DNA of 64,000 bases, taken from Symsagittifera roscoffensis (Eukaryota > Xenacoelomorpha > Acoela > Convolutidae). The DNA is taken from positions 67,618,727 through 67,682,726 of the forward strand of contig NC_087063.1 of assembly GCF_963678635.1 (NCBI RefSeq). Reading direction: 5' to 3'. Below, piece by piece: positions 29,695-40,128 of this stretch. The notes beneath the pieces are model-generated. The model was not told where the DNA came from. It did no database searches and saw only the letters and a program-made list of their open reading frames with translations. The translations under genes were made by a program, and so were the position numbers. Each line of letters begins with the position of its first letter. The first letter of the stretch is position 1.

Positions 29695-31995
29695 ATGAAA
29701 CTCCCAAACTTACATATAGTTTGGACAGCAGGAAAGAATCTTGCATTACCAGACACTTTAAGTCGAAATACACCACCTGAATTACTTACACGTAAAACTA
29801 CAGTTGAAATACCCAAAAATATAAAATTTTACCTTGCAGAAAACGAAACATCACCCCGACTAGAATGCAAATATGCAGTAAAAACTGACGTTGAACAATC
29901 ACAGATAAACAATCTACAACACTTCCCACTTTATTTAGATTGCCAAAATAACCACTACGAAGTTGATCTACTTGGAACATCAACTTTCAAACCAATTCCA
30001 TACTCACAATGGATAAAAAATAACACCCAACAAAAAAGAGTAAAACAACACTCGCATAAAAAAGACCTTTTTCCATTAATTGAAAAAGAAAATCTAACTG
30101 ATAAAATAAATTTATCAGGACCACAAACAAACGATTCAAAATACACAATAAATCAAGTTTTTGACCTCCATGACCCACTTGATACAATTCCTTTATCTAA
30201 ATTAGAAATTGAAAACATTTTTCTCCCCCCAACAGATAAAATTACAATTAATACTTTGAAACAATATCAAAATCTTGACCCAGTAATTAGACAACTAAAA
30301 TCATGGCACAAATATAAAACTAAACCCGTCAAGGCAGATACAACTATTTTAGGAAATAAAACACTCCTCAGATATTTTCGAAAATTTAATAATACAACAA
30401 TTAACGAAAACACAGACCTTCTAGAATACCAATTAAACGAATCTACAGTTCCTTGTCTCCCCCTAAGTATGATTCTTATAGCTTTTAATATTTCACATAC
30501 ACAAAACATTAAAGGACACTCTGGATCAGAGAAAACATATTCAAATTTCATACAAAACTTTTATTTTCCAAATGCACCAATTTGGATAAAAGTACTATGC
30601 AATGATTGTATAGTATGTCAGCTAAATAAACCTTATCCAAATCAAAAACAAATAGCACAAAAACAAGATTTTAAAGGACAAAGTTTGTACTTTAACCACC
30701 GTATTTCATTTGATACAAAAGGACCAATTTCACCCTCATCCGAAGGAAACTCCTACATTATGGTAATTGTTGACGCATTTACACATTATGTAGCACTTAA
30801 CCCAGTACCGCATTGTAACGCTTATTACGCTTACACAACACTCTATGAACACTGGATAGCTAAATTCGGACTACCAGAAATTTTAGTTACAGACAACGGT
30901 ACAGAATTCATAAATAACGAAATCATCACATTATGTCATTTATATAACATCAAACACAAACCACGTACATCTCATGCACCTTGGACAAACGGCTTAGTCG
31001 AAGGTATGAACCGTTCACTACAAGAATATCTTAGATGTATCATCAATGGAAATGACACAAAATACACTGAATGGTCAGCAGATGTAAAACTATTTCCCTT
31101 AGCATATAATTCACAAATCACGACAACTCTAGGAATGTCACCATATGAAATGGTTTTTAATCAAAAGCCAAGCAAACCAATTATGTTTACAGCAAACTCT
31201 CATAAAAATGCACAAAGTTATTGTCAACCGAATAAAGAATCAATTTGTTACAACTTACCTTTACATACACACGATGAAGATCATTTTCATCACCCACAAA
31301 TTCTTAAATTAGCCTCCGGTACACACACCGAATGGATTTTAAACAGAGATAAAAAACACAATGAAATTTACCATAAAGTATCAAAAAAGTTGTTACAAAG
31401 ACAAAACATTAATGAACAAATAAATTCACGCTTTACACCAGCCTCCGATTTAAAAATTGGAACATTTGTTTTAATACCCAATTTTAACACTGAAAAAGGA
31501 ATCTCTAAAAAATTACAACCCCTTCGAAAAGGACCATACCAAATAATTGCTAAACCCACTGATGTCACATATAAAATTACCGACTCAAACAAAAAAGAAA
31601 TGGTTCAACACCGAAACAACCTATTACCTTATTACCCAAAAGAATACGCACTACGCGAACTAACTCAATTATATTCTTTCACAGGTTTAAAAGTTATTCA
31701 AAATACCCCACCACATACGGATAATAAAACAAAAGAACAACATGACATTCATCTCGAAAACCAAAATAAAAAACCAACTATAACGAAAAACAATACAAAA
31801 AAGCTAGATCAAAATATACCTCAAAAAGAAAGAAAAAATAGAAAATTGACAGAAAAAATAATACCCCAAGAACTAATCGACAAATCAGAACATAGAGAGT
31901 CATCACGACTTAGAAATCAACCACGTAAAAACTATAAAACATTCATTCCACAGTCTAAAATATTAAAGAAAGTCGAATTTCAAAAACAGCTTTAA
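29695..31995 (+). CDS. integrase domain of the giant element
   Basis: It encodes 766 residues in one frame. The RNase H tail (WTAGKNLALPDTLSRN) is followed by a long linker. The zinc finger is at about residues 263-310. The D,D,E core is at about 335-450 (SFDTKGPI, TDNGTEF, GLVEGMNRSL). A GPYQI C-terminal barrel sits near 607, and a Lys-rich tail follows. All catalytic residues are present. It lacks its own promoter and would be made only by reading through the upstream stops. Confidence 0.85.
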   Translation: MKLPNLHIVWTAGKNLALPDTLSRNTPPELLTRKTTVEIPKNIKFYLAENETSPRLECKYAVKTDVEQSQINNLQHFPLYLDCQNNHYEVDLLGTSTFKPIPYSQWIKNNTQQKRVKQHSHKKDLFPLIEKENLTDKINLSGPQTNDSKYTINQVFDLHDPLDTIPLSKLEIENIFLPPTDKITINTLKQYQNLDPVIRQLKSWHKYKTKPVKADTTILGNKTLLRYFRKFNNTTINENTDLLEYQLNESTVPCLPLSMILIAFNISHTQNIKGHSGSEKTYSNFIQNFYFPNAPIWIKVLCNDCIVCQLNKPYPNQKQIAQKQDFKGQSLYFNHRISFDTKGPISPSSEGNSYIMVIVDAFTHYVALNPVPHCNAYYAYTTLYEHWIAKFGLPEILVTDNGTEFINNEIITLCHLYNIKHKPRTSHAPWTNGLVEGMNRSLQEYLRCIINGNDTKYTEWSADVKLFPLAYNSQITTTLGMSPYEMVFNQKPSKPIMFTANSHKNAQSYCQPNKESICYNLPLHTHDEDHFHHPQILKLASGTHTEWILNRDKKHNEIYHKVSKKLLQRQNINEQINSRFTPASDLKIGTFVLIPNFNTEKGISKKLQPLRKGPYQIIAKPTDVTYKITDSNKKEMVQHRNNLLPYYPKEYALRELTQLYSFTGLKVIQNTPPHTDNKTKEQHDIHLENQNKKPTITKNNTKKLDQNIPQKERKNRKLTEKIIPQELIDKSEHRESSRLRNQPRKNYKTFIPQSKILKKVEFQKQL

Positions 31996-32797
31996 TTTTA
32001 TATTTCATAATCTTTGCACCTCTGAAACATTTTGAACTTTCATTTTTCAAAATAGCATGCTGACAAACAAGCAACGATTCTAGTTCAAAATTAGCCAATA
32101 GGATTCATCCAATCCGTCACCTTCCAACTAGACGAACGATATTAAACTCCAGGCATATCTATAACTATAACTTTGCGACCTCCAGGTCAAAAATAAGCAA
32201 ACCACTCCAACTTGACAACTAAAATAAATACCACCATAATATCATAACCCTCCCTTATCTAAAAACCCAAAGATCAACAATATTTCCCCAACTCCGATCT
32301 CAAATACCCCCCAAACAAATATGTTAAATTAGCCTAAAGTAAAAGAACGACCAATTTAATTAGCCTAAAGTATAAAAATCTCAAAAATACCCCAGATCAC
32401 TTGACAAATAAAAATAAAGACAAAGAAGACCTCCCAATCACCATAAAATTCGCCCCCAACAATTTTTCACAAAACTCAACCCACTTGTCAAAAAACCAAT
32501 AAATAATCCGACCACACTTGAAAATTGCCTCAAACAACAAAAAATATTCGATCGAGAAGCCATTTCTTAAATGCTCTTCTCTCGACTAGTCAACTTAATA
32601 CTCAATATTTTCATAAACTTTTAAACGTTATTTAAACTTTTAATCATATTTCTTTTTGATACCTTTGAATCTTTTGTAATAATCTTAATCATTTTTTGCA
32701 ATATTTTTTAAATTTTCTATTCCATATTTGAACTATACCTCCAGCTTTCAAAAGCTATTGACTATATCCACAGGTACGATTCACAAAACTTATCTAA
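31996..32797 (+). other. pol-to-accessory spacer of the giant element
   Basis: About 0.8 kb without a supported gene. It is A/C-rich, then T-rich before 32798. TTAGCCTAAAGTA occurs twice (32330 and 32358). Acceptor-like pyrimidine stretches before AG are present (for example near 32750), which would suit a spliced downstream message, but none is proven. Confidence 0.4.
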
Positions 32798-32986
32798 ATG
32801 ATACGAACCATTTTTAGTAGAACAGATATTTTTTTTTTATTTGTAATTTTTATAACATTTCTATCATCCCTCATCTTGACAATATGCAAATGTATAAAGA
32901 AAGCAATCATCACATTCGCCCTAGCAACAATCCTCCTAATTCTTTTTCTAGAAGAATACTATAATAAACATAAATTTTTCCACTAA
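32798..32986 (+). CDS. small membrane ORF (unknown)
   Basis: It encodes 62 residues and starts with ATG. Two hydrophobic segments are visible: FFLFVIFITFLSSLILTI at about 12-29 and AIITFALATILLILFL at about 36-51, separated by CKCIKK. It overlaps the start of the next open frame (32952) by 35 nt, and that frame is +1 relative to it. It may be the N-terminal anchor of one longer protein whose frame has been broken, or that protein may be made by frameshifting. Confidence 0.5.
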   Translation: MIRTIFSRTDIFFLFVIFITFLSSLILTICKCIKKAIITFALATILLILFLEEYYNKHKFFH

Positions 32987-34127
32987 AAGAATAAATAAAA
33001 AGCCATCAAAATTTGCTAACCAACAATCACTCAGTCAGTCTTCACCGACATCATCCCAAGATAACCCAACACCATCTTCAAATACCCAAAACCCCCAAAC
33101 ATCCACACGAATTTCTTTTCAAGATAACCCATATACCTTTGAAGAACGACACGCTCGCTTATCTGAACCGCTAGAACCAGTTCAACGACAAGCACCTTTA
33201 AGCGAACCAACATATAACTTATACCCAACACTACCACAAGAATTAAGTAGAATACGAAATCCTAGTCAAATCCAAAATACAGTCGAAATAAATAGACAAA
33301 TTATACATCCTCGACGAAACAGAAATTTTCAAACTCCCCGAGTTCATTTTGATTTACCTCAATCCCCATCACAAAGTACTCCAGAAAACCCCATCGATAT
33401 ATTACCAGAAACCCCTACGCTTCTTTCACAACGTAGCACCTCAAGCCTACCCTCAGATAACTTAGGTTCAACACCAACATCTGAACAAATACGTGAAAAT
33501 CCCTTTAACCCTACAAACCAAACAACACGACTACCATATTGGACAACACATTCATTCACACAAGGTGAACCAAATTTAATCAATGATCCAATAGATATTT
33601 CTACGGATACGACAACATCCTCATCACTACCAGAAACATTATCACTACCATCAACACCATCAATCAGTCAGATTTCACCACCACCTTTTAACTTAAATTT
33701 CCCAAATAACCTCGACGCTAGATATCGAGAACAATCATCAACAAATATTCCTTTAAGACTAGACTGGAATACATTCACAGCACCTCCACCATTATTTGGA
33801 CAACACCCTGAAAGTAACCGACTCCACAACTGGGCACTAAATGGACTACAATATAGACAAGACATTCACGAAGACATTCGTGATCATAACATCCAAATAC
33901 TCCAACAAAATAGTCTACAATTGAAATTCGAAATCACAGTTAAATTAAACTACATTACTCAACATCCCTATCCATTAAACCCACCAAATATAACAGCTCA
34001 ATCCCTACCACCACCGTTTATAACAACTGAAGTAATATACAAATACGACAGATATACCAAAAAGACAATTTGTTACACCACATTTTATAACCCATACTCA
34101 GGATTGTCATACACATGTATATTCTAA
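32952..34127 (+). CDS. 392-codon Pro/Ser/Thr-rich open frame with no ATG (unknown)
   Basis: The frame runs uninterrupted from 32952 to TAA 34127 and I find no ATG in it. The first two thirds are rich in Ser, Pro, Thr, Asn and Gln (LSQSSPTSSQDNPTPSSNTQ). The last third looks folded (RLHNWALNGLQYRQDIHEDI, then ITTEVIYKYDRYTKKTICY). Such a length without a stop in AT-rich DNA is unlikely by chance. It must start elsewhere: by splicing from an upstream exon, by +1 frameshift from the membrane ORF, or as part of a gene broken by one indel. It overlaps the envelope ATG by 13 nt. No family is recognised. Confidence 0.55.
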   Translation, partial: KNTIININFSTKRINKKPSKFANQQSLSQSSPTSSQDNPTPSSNTQNPQTSTRISFQDNPYTFEERHARLSEPLEPVQRQAPLSEPTYNLYPTLPQELSRIRNPSQIQNTVEINRQIIHPRRNRNFQTPRVHFDLPQSPSQSTPENPIDILPETPTLLSQRSTSSLPSDNLGSTPTSEQIRENPFNPTNQTTRLPYWTTHSFTQGEPNLINDPIDISTDTTTSSSLPETLSLPSTPSISQISPPPFNLNFPNNLDARYREQSSTNIPLRLDWNTFTAPPPLFGQHPESNRLHNWALNGLQYRQDIHEDIRDHNIQILQQNSLQLKFEITVKLNYITQHPYPLNPPNITAQSLPPPFITTEVIYKYDRYTKKTICYTTFYNPYSGLSYTCIF

Positions 34128-34891
34128 AAATTTTAATTTTTCTCCAACTCCTTTTTCTAGTAACCTCCAATGAAAACATAAACCCTTCCCCCCGCACAGG
34201 ACCCCAAGATTTATTAGTAACACATTACGATTGTGAAGAAAACGAACAAAAAACACTACACAAATATGCAATAAATCAAGTATCACAGTGCGAAACAGAA
34301 CCCCAAGCCATAGAAACTACAAATGTAATAGCAACACTTTATTCAAAAGCCCGAGCAACTACAGTTATAGGATATAAATTCACAGCAACATTTTCTGAAA
34401 AGAAAGTACATTGTTCACAAGTCTCAAACGGAAATAAAAACCGACTTGACCATGAATCATTCTATCAGAGTAATATAGAACGACTTTTACATCTCAATCC
34501 CGAAGATTGTAAAAACAAATTACTAAGACTCAATATCACAAGAAATAAAAACACAGATAGAAAATTAGTATATTTCCAAGTTTTTGCAGATTCTGTACAT
34601 CAAGCAGAACTTGAAAGATATCAAGGACATATAAAATTAGATGAAAAATACCCATACAACGGCGCACACGGAAGATTAACTTATGATATACACGATAAAC
34701 ACTGGATACCACAAATTGGTATAAATGACCCATCAAACTGCAAAGCAGACACAAAAAATAAAGGATATCAAGAAATCATGTTTTTCGATTGGAAAATACA
34801 ACTCGAAAAAATACAACTCACACGCGATTTATCTGACAACACCATGATCTATCAAGGAATTAGATTACCTTGTAAAAACGATCAAGGCTAA
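34115..34891 (+). pseudogene. envelope N-terminal segment
   Basis: The 258 codons hold the signal peptide and first ectodomain part, up to the in-frame TAA. The same frame continues past the stop to 35437. Confidence 0.6.
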
Positions 34892-35453
34892 TGTGACCCT
34901 ACAACACGAACACAAGCAGCAATTGTTTGGTTCCCCGAAGACACATGTACAACATTTCAAGTAGCAAAAATACATGCTCGTATGATAAAATTTCACGAAA
35001 AATATTTTATACAATCAATTCCATATGAACAAGTCCATCCATCACGAAGACAAAGTTCAAATTTTAGAAACATACACAATATAGAAAATAAATTGACACT
35101 TTTTCAAATATATCAAGAAACAGAACTTGCATGTAAATACAGAAATCCACTTCACAAAACACAATACTCCGAGATATTAGTTGAATACGAAAAAGGATTC
35201 GACATGACCACTGGAAAAGTAAAAATCGACCCATACGCCACAAGTCACCCCATAAACGAAGGAACATCATATATACCAGTTGATTTTCAAAAAAGTAAAA
35301 GTCAACCTGGTGGACATCTAAAGCCCCATAACACTAGAAGCACACGTTTACAAGAACTATCACTAATGAATAGTACATATTTCGGTAACATCCACTATGA
35401 TATTCACCTAGATATGAAATTAGACTACACGAATTAGCCGAATTTTTCAAGAA

Positions 35454-36113
35454 ATGTCACTCTCTGAATTAGAAACACTTCACCAGCTATGCGAATTAGA
35501 AAGGACACAAATCCTACAATCACTTGCACTAGCAGTATTAAAAATACCCTACGCAGGATATTTACTATCAGGAAATAGATCAAATTTTTTAGACTATGAA
35601 GGAAACATTTTATGGTTTTATACCTGTACCAAAAAAGTATCACCACTATATGTTTTTGAAGATAAACGATGCTATAAAAGAATCCCTATCTTTTATAAGA
35701 ATAAAGTACATTTCGTTGACACGCTTTCAAGACGAACCTATTTTTGGGATACCGCAGTCCCATGTGGATCAGAAAATAGCCACAATGTAGTTCAACTGAA
35801 CCCTGATGAAGATAAATATTACCTTCTTACCCCATATCCCACATTAATGCAATCACTCAAAAAATTTTCACCTGAAAGCATCAGAGCTATTGCTCGAAAC
35901 CCAAATATTGACCTACAATCAATTGGAATATATTCAAAATCCGATATCCAACATCACATTAGAACACAACAATTCCAAGAATTACTAACACAAATGGACA
36001 CTATACAAAGACAGTCAATTGACCAAAACTTACGCAAACTTGCCGAAACCGCAGGATTTGCAGATATTTATACACAAGACTATAGCGGATATTTTAAAGA
36101 CATTAAAGACTAA
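35454..36113 (+). pseudogene. envelope middle segment
   Basis: The 219 codons contain LETLHQLCELERTQIL, GNRSNFLDYEGNILWFYTC and CYKRIPIFYKNKVHFVDTLS, then an Asp/Tyr-rich LTPYPT segment. It ends at an in-frame TAA with env-like codons continuing (NGEKYRPQDISP). Confidence 0.6.
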
Positions 36114-36731
36114 ATATATCTAAACGGTGAAAAATATAGACCACAAGATATTTCACCAATAAATATTTTTAGCTTTGTTACACTAAAAAATGAAATTCTC
36201 GATTTTCTAGGATAGCCCTACTACATCTTAGAAAAATTAACTATTTTATACGCAATGTTTAACTTTATAGGATTTCTTTTTTCGCTTTTAAAAGAAATCT
36301 ATAATACATGCGCTGTACACACACAAGTAAATAGACAAGCAAGTGTAGCACGCATACTATTTGCAGGATTTTTTTGGAATTTTTTCATCCTCAATAAACA
36401 AAATTCTTTTAGACGCACAAATAAAAGAATACAACACAAAAATAGCAACAAGACAGAACACATACGACGAAGAACATAACAATGTAGACATAACGCCTAC
36501 AGCACCACAGTTACCACCCCTACCACATAACCATCCACTATCACTAGTCCCACGAAATTTTCGAAATTTAGCAATAACACATAATCCAAATTTTAGACCA
36601 ACCATATCACAAAGTCCCATTCAACATATAATGACACACCATCCACTAGATGAAAATACATATGAACAAATTATAGAACAACCCCATACCACCGCTTTTC
36701 AGTCTCAAATAATAATTTTTTTTAGCCCACG

Positions 36732-37620
36732 ATGAGCCGACAACTTGGATCCCTACACCGCTCAAATTCCCACCCGACCAACCTCAACACTCCAATTACA
36801 ATAATTCCACTTTTTGCTTTCCCGCCACCCGATTTCCCAACCAATAATGTAACATCAGGCATGAATTCAGACCTTAATTCACATATCTCAGTTTTATACT
36901 CCATCTCACAACTCAATAACCCAGATATTGAAACCGCTGATGAATTTGCAGACTCTGAACCATCTCCATCCAATAATTTTCAAACCAACTACTCAGTTTT
37001 TTCAAAACCCCTTTTCAACCAATCCCGCCAAATAACCCACTCCCATCGATTTCTACACCCTCTTATGCTTCACAAGTCACCCCAACCTACTCTTCATTTC
37101 ATTCAGACCGATCATCCAATTCTCCAGATACTCCCCAAATCTCCCAGGAACTAGATAATTTTATCACCCTACAACAACAACCCTTCCACCTTGAACATTC
37201 CACTATAAATCAGATTTCATCCACAATAGAATCATCAAACCCACCTACCCCTACACCCTCTTCAGCTTATACCGCATCATTAGCACCATCCTCCACATCC
37301 ACCGAATCATCAAATAGCACTAATAGAGCTTATCGCACTTTTAAAAGAAAATTCCCGAACCATCCATTTCCAACAAAACCAGGAACAGCCCGTGAATATA
37401 TTAATCATCCAAATCACACTAACACGAAAGATTTTTTAGCCATCACCCTACCTTCATTTCCACATATACTTTGAACACCCCTAACTACACTAACAACACA
37501 CGCAGTTTTGTAGATGAACACGTTTTAATGCCTACACTTCAATGGACATCATATTATCATTTTACTAACCCCCTTTGCCTACCTTTATCTAATACTCACA
37601 TCGATATAGAAAGAAATTAA
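36732..37620 (+). pseudogene. Ser/Pro/Thr-rich frame(s) after envelope (unknown)
   Basis: ATG 36732 overlaps the end of the env tail by 4 nt (ATGA). The first frame runs to 37154. A second frame (-1 relative to it) is open from 36977 to 37474 with Ser/Pro/Thr-rich sequence (SSTIESSNPPTPTPSSAYT). A third is open from 37423 to 37617 (TRSFVDEHVLMPTLQWTSYY) and leads into the ORF at 37624 after TAA 37618-37620. I read this as one original gene with two frame losses and one stop. Function is unknown. Confidence 0.45.
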
Positions 37621-37623
37621 GAT

Positions 37624-38538
37624 ATGCTATATCGACTCACCACACCACTATCACATAGACAATTTACTTATATAGGATATAAAAAGTCACTAAAAACATA
37701 CACTGCACCCCGAGCTAACGAATACACGCTAGAATATTACGATCACAACATCATCCGAACTAACCAAGACCAATTTTTAGATGATGACCGTTTCGCTAAC
37801 CCACAAATCACAGAAAAATTTTTCATCAAAACACCATATGTATTTACACTCAATATATTTGATCGCAAATTCGACCACATCATTTCTGAAGCACTAACCG
37901 ACACACAAGCTTACGAAAGTTTTAAAGAAAAATTTCAATTATTTTCACTAACCTTTCATTTCCTTGCACCACATGAACGAGATTTGCACTGCTCACACGA
38001 TATTATGTTACGCACTAAACAAACCCACACATATACATATTATCGCTTCATACAAAATCACTTTGATCTACACACTCAATCAAGACAACCACACCACCGT
38101 TTTCAATTTATTAACTCTAAGTACACTTCACCATGTTTTCTTAACTTCACATATTGCATCAAAGATACTAACCTTCACGGTATTCTTCGCAATTATGATC
38201 CCATAACCCAAATGTATATTTTTTGTCCCATCACAAAGACCTTCAACGCAGAAAAATCCAGACCCTTCCTTATCCCACATGAATTTGTTCAACCTATAGA
38301 AATCCCCATATTAGAATTCATCCACAACACTAAATATAACCACAAATTATATAATCTCATCCAAAACACACCTTATGATTTTGCAGTTGGCACTGAAGAA
38401 CTAAAAACCATTAAAGCACTTCAATTGCTTTGGCCACTGCTTCAAACTAAAAACATCATTCGCATACTAGCAAAGTTACTAACAAATTGCGACATAATCC
38501 ACGACATCTTCCCCCACGGTTTTTTCCCCGACGACTAA
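37624..38538 (+). CDS. 304-residue accessory ORF of the giant element (unknown)
   Basis: It starts at ATG 37624 and ends at TAA 38538. The same frame is open upstream to 37423 apart from TAA 37618, so the ATG may be secondary. The sequence looks like a folded cytosolic protein, rich in His, Tyr, Phe and Thr, without signal peptide or membrane segment. Motif-like strings are FHFLAPHERDLHCSHD, SPCFLNFTYCIKDTNLHG and ITKTFNAEKSRPFLIPHEF. I recognise no family. It sits where retroviruses carry accessory genes, after env and before the 3' LTR. A CAG|GTAAGT donor-like site lies right after its stop (38539-38547). Confidence 0.6.
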   Translation: MLYRLTTPLSHRQFTYIGYKKSLKTYTAPRANEYTLEYYDHNIIRTNQDQFLDDDRFANPQITEKFFIKTPYVFTLNIFDRKFDHIISEALTDTQAYESFKEKFQLFSLTFHFLAPHERDLHCSHDIMLRTKQTHTYTYYRFIQNHFDLHTQSRQPHHRFQFINSKYTSPCFLNFTYCIKDTNLHGILRNYDPITQMYIFCPITKTFNAEKSRPFLIPHEFVQPIEIPILEFIHNTKYNHKLYNLIQNTPYDFAVGTEELKTIKALQLLWPLLQTKNIIRILAKLLTNCDIIHDIFPHGFFPDD

Positions 38539-38547
38539 CAGGTAAGT

Positions 38548-40128
38548 ATAAATTCTCATATTCTTAACTAACAAATTTAAAATAAAACACTAACCACTCT
38601 TTATCCATGTTTTATTTAGATTTTTAGTCTTCATCTCACGATCATCTGCAAAATACACAAAAGAAAAATAAAAAATAGAAAACTTCTTCAAATTGTTCAA
38701 AACTCTAATAATCTTTTGCACCAGTTAAATTAAATAAAGTTCATACCAATGTAGTAATTTAATTTATAAATTATTTCCCTAAAAGCAATAATTCTAATAA
38801 TGATGAAAATTTGTAACATAATTTTTCCCCAAAACTAGCAGTAAAATTGAAATTCTATGTAGTAAATTGATAAGACGAAAATGCAGTACTAACCTTTTGA
38901 TATTCCATTCACTCGCACAAGAATTCTATCCATACTCGCACAGCTCGCCCACGAAGAATTGTTTAAATAATGAATTTCAGTTTCAAGCTTTCACACTCAA
39001 CAGCTCTAACACACGATAACAAGTTTCAAACTTTCCTTTAACCCGGTTGGAAAGGAATTATATACTAAACAAAACTAACCAACGCAGCTTACTAAACACC
39101 ACAACACATAGAATAACAGCATGACTAAGAAAAGGAAACCAACGGTACCCAAACCGGATTAACCCAGTTTAAAACTGGATAATTTATTCTTTTGAAGACT
39201 ATTATATAGTCTAAGAAAGAAATAATAAAACACAAAAAAGTCGAACGACAAACCCATACCAAAATAAAATTTGATTTTTGAAAAAAGGACACAACCAACG
39301 AAACATAAGAAAAACCACAATAAACCCAACATAAAACGTTATCACATAACAGGACCCCTCACAGAAACCGCACGAAATCATACTCCCACTCCTGGCCTAA
39401 CCCACCAGAGAGGACATCCTGAGCATGCTCTATAGCCGGCCTAACCCACCGCGCTACATCCACGCTTTGTGACCACACTTCTATTTTTAATAAGAGGTAC
39501 TCAAGGGTGAGTAACTCTTCAAAATAACTGAACTAAAACAAAAAGCTTTTGTGAAAACAACTAACCAAAATCATAATTAAAACACCAAACTAATAAAAAT
39601 TTTATAAAATGTAAATTATACCCTGCAGTATATAGATCAGCATACAACACCAAAGACGAACATCCAAAGACAAAATGACTCCACTACACTCGAAAAAGAA
39701 TGGCCAACCACAATCAATATGCCGCCCACAATCACAACTCAAAGGATTTAGAGTACGACTTGACTTCGCAGAAAAAGACTTCATTGAACTAGACCAATGA
39801 CCACCTCGATGTTCAAGTATAAGTACAGATCCGAGTAACCAGGCATCCCCTCCACGCACAATCTCCACGCCATTCCCAGACAAGGTCAACCCAAAAGAAG
39901 TTCTCTACATGGAACAGAAAAACCTGTCATAGCCAACCATTCTGAAATCAGATTTGAGTTTGTTGCGAAAACCCAGTCGTTGTCATGAGAAGACACAGCG
40001 ATTGAACCTGGAACTTCTCTAACACGAAAACCCAGAAGAATTATGATGTTCGCCAAATACCAACGTCCATCATCCATCCTTTGAATTACAGAAGACTATT
40101 CTAAAAAACTCTGTAAAACCCGGATGGG
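38548..40128 (+). other. 3' non-coding part of the giant element
   Basis: About 1.6 kb without a supported gene. Part of it (about 39600-40080) is less A-rich and is open on the minus strand over 95 and 63 codons. It has no recognisable protein, so it may be a captured host segment or chance. GGCCTAACCCACC occurs twice (near 39393 and 39439). GGATGGG just before the LTR could serve as a short polypurine tract. Confidence 0.4.

Larger units (their letters stand above)
28093..31995 (+). pseudogene. pol of the giant element: RT, RNase H, integrase (three in-frame stops)
   Basis: The pol frame is +1 relative to gag-protease and is open from 28093, overlapping gag by about 60 nt. Stops break it at TGA 28177-28179, TGA 28927-28929 and TAG 29674-29676, all in one frame. 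RT has IVLDARYLNSL, FTTADMNSAYNQMPLD, FNRLFYGISIGPAAFS and YLDDVF (28960). RNase H has FYAMCDASNFGIGAALL and FTDHKPIIF. Integrase has an H/H-C/C finger (IKGHSGSEKTY ... CNDCIVC), then core Asp blocks SFDTKGPIS and LVTDNGTEF and Glu in NGLVEGMNRS. A basic tail (QKERKNRKLTEK) ends it. The first TGA may lie before the mature RT. Confidence 0.9.
34115..36735 (+). pseudogene. envelope-like glycoprotein gene, broken
   Basis: It starts at ATG with a signal peptide (ILKILIFLQLLFLV). A Cys-bearing ectodomain follows (THYDCEENEQ, then several spaced Cys). A second conserved-looking part around 35454-35860 includes AGYLLSGNRSNFL and CYKRIPIFYKN. A hydrophobic, probably membrane, segment lies near 36231-36390, and a cytosolic tail runs to 36735. 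Breaks: TAA 34889-34891, a frameshift near 35421-35437, TAA 36111-36113, TAG 36213-36215 and a frameshift near 36370. The arrangement after integrase is that of retrotransposon env genes. The Cys and RIPI-type pattern recalls class III, mononegavirus-derived (chuvirus-like) envelopes captured by LTR elements, but that is a recollection without alignment. Confidence 0.65.

Noticed and set aside
39602-40077. Minus-strand ORFs of 95 and 63 codons in the giant element's 3' part
   Set aside because: No domain, motif or splice pattern was recognised. They are noted only as a compositional change.
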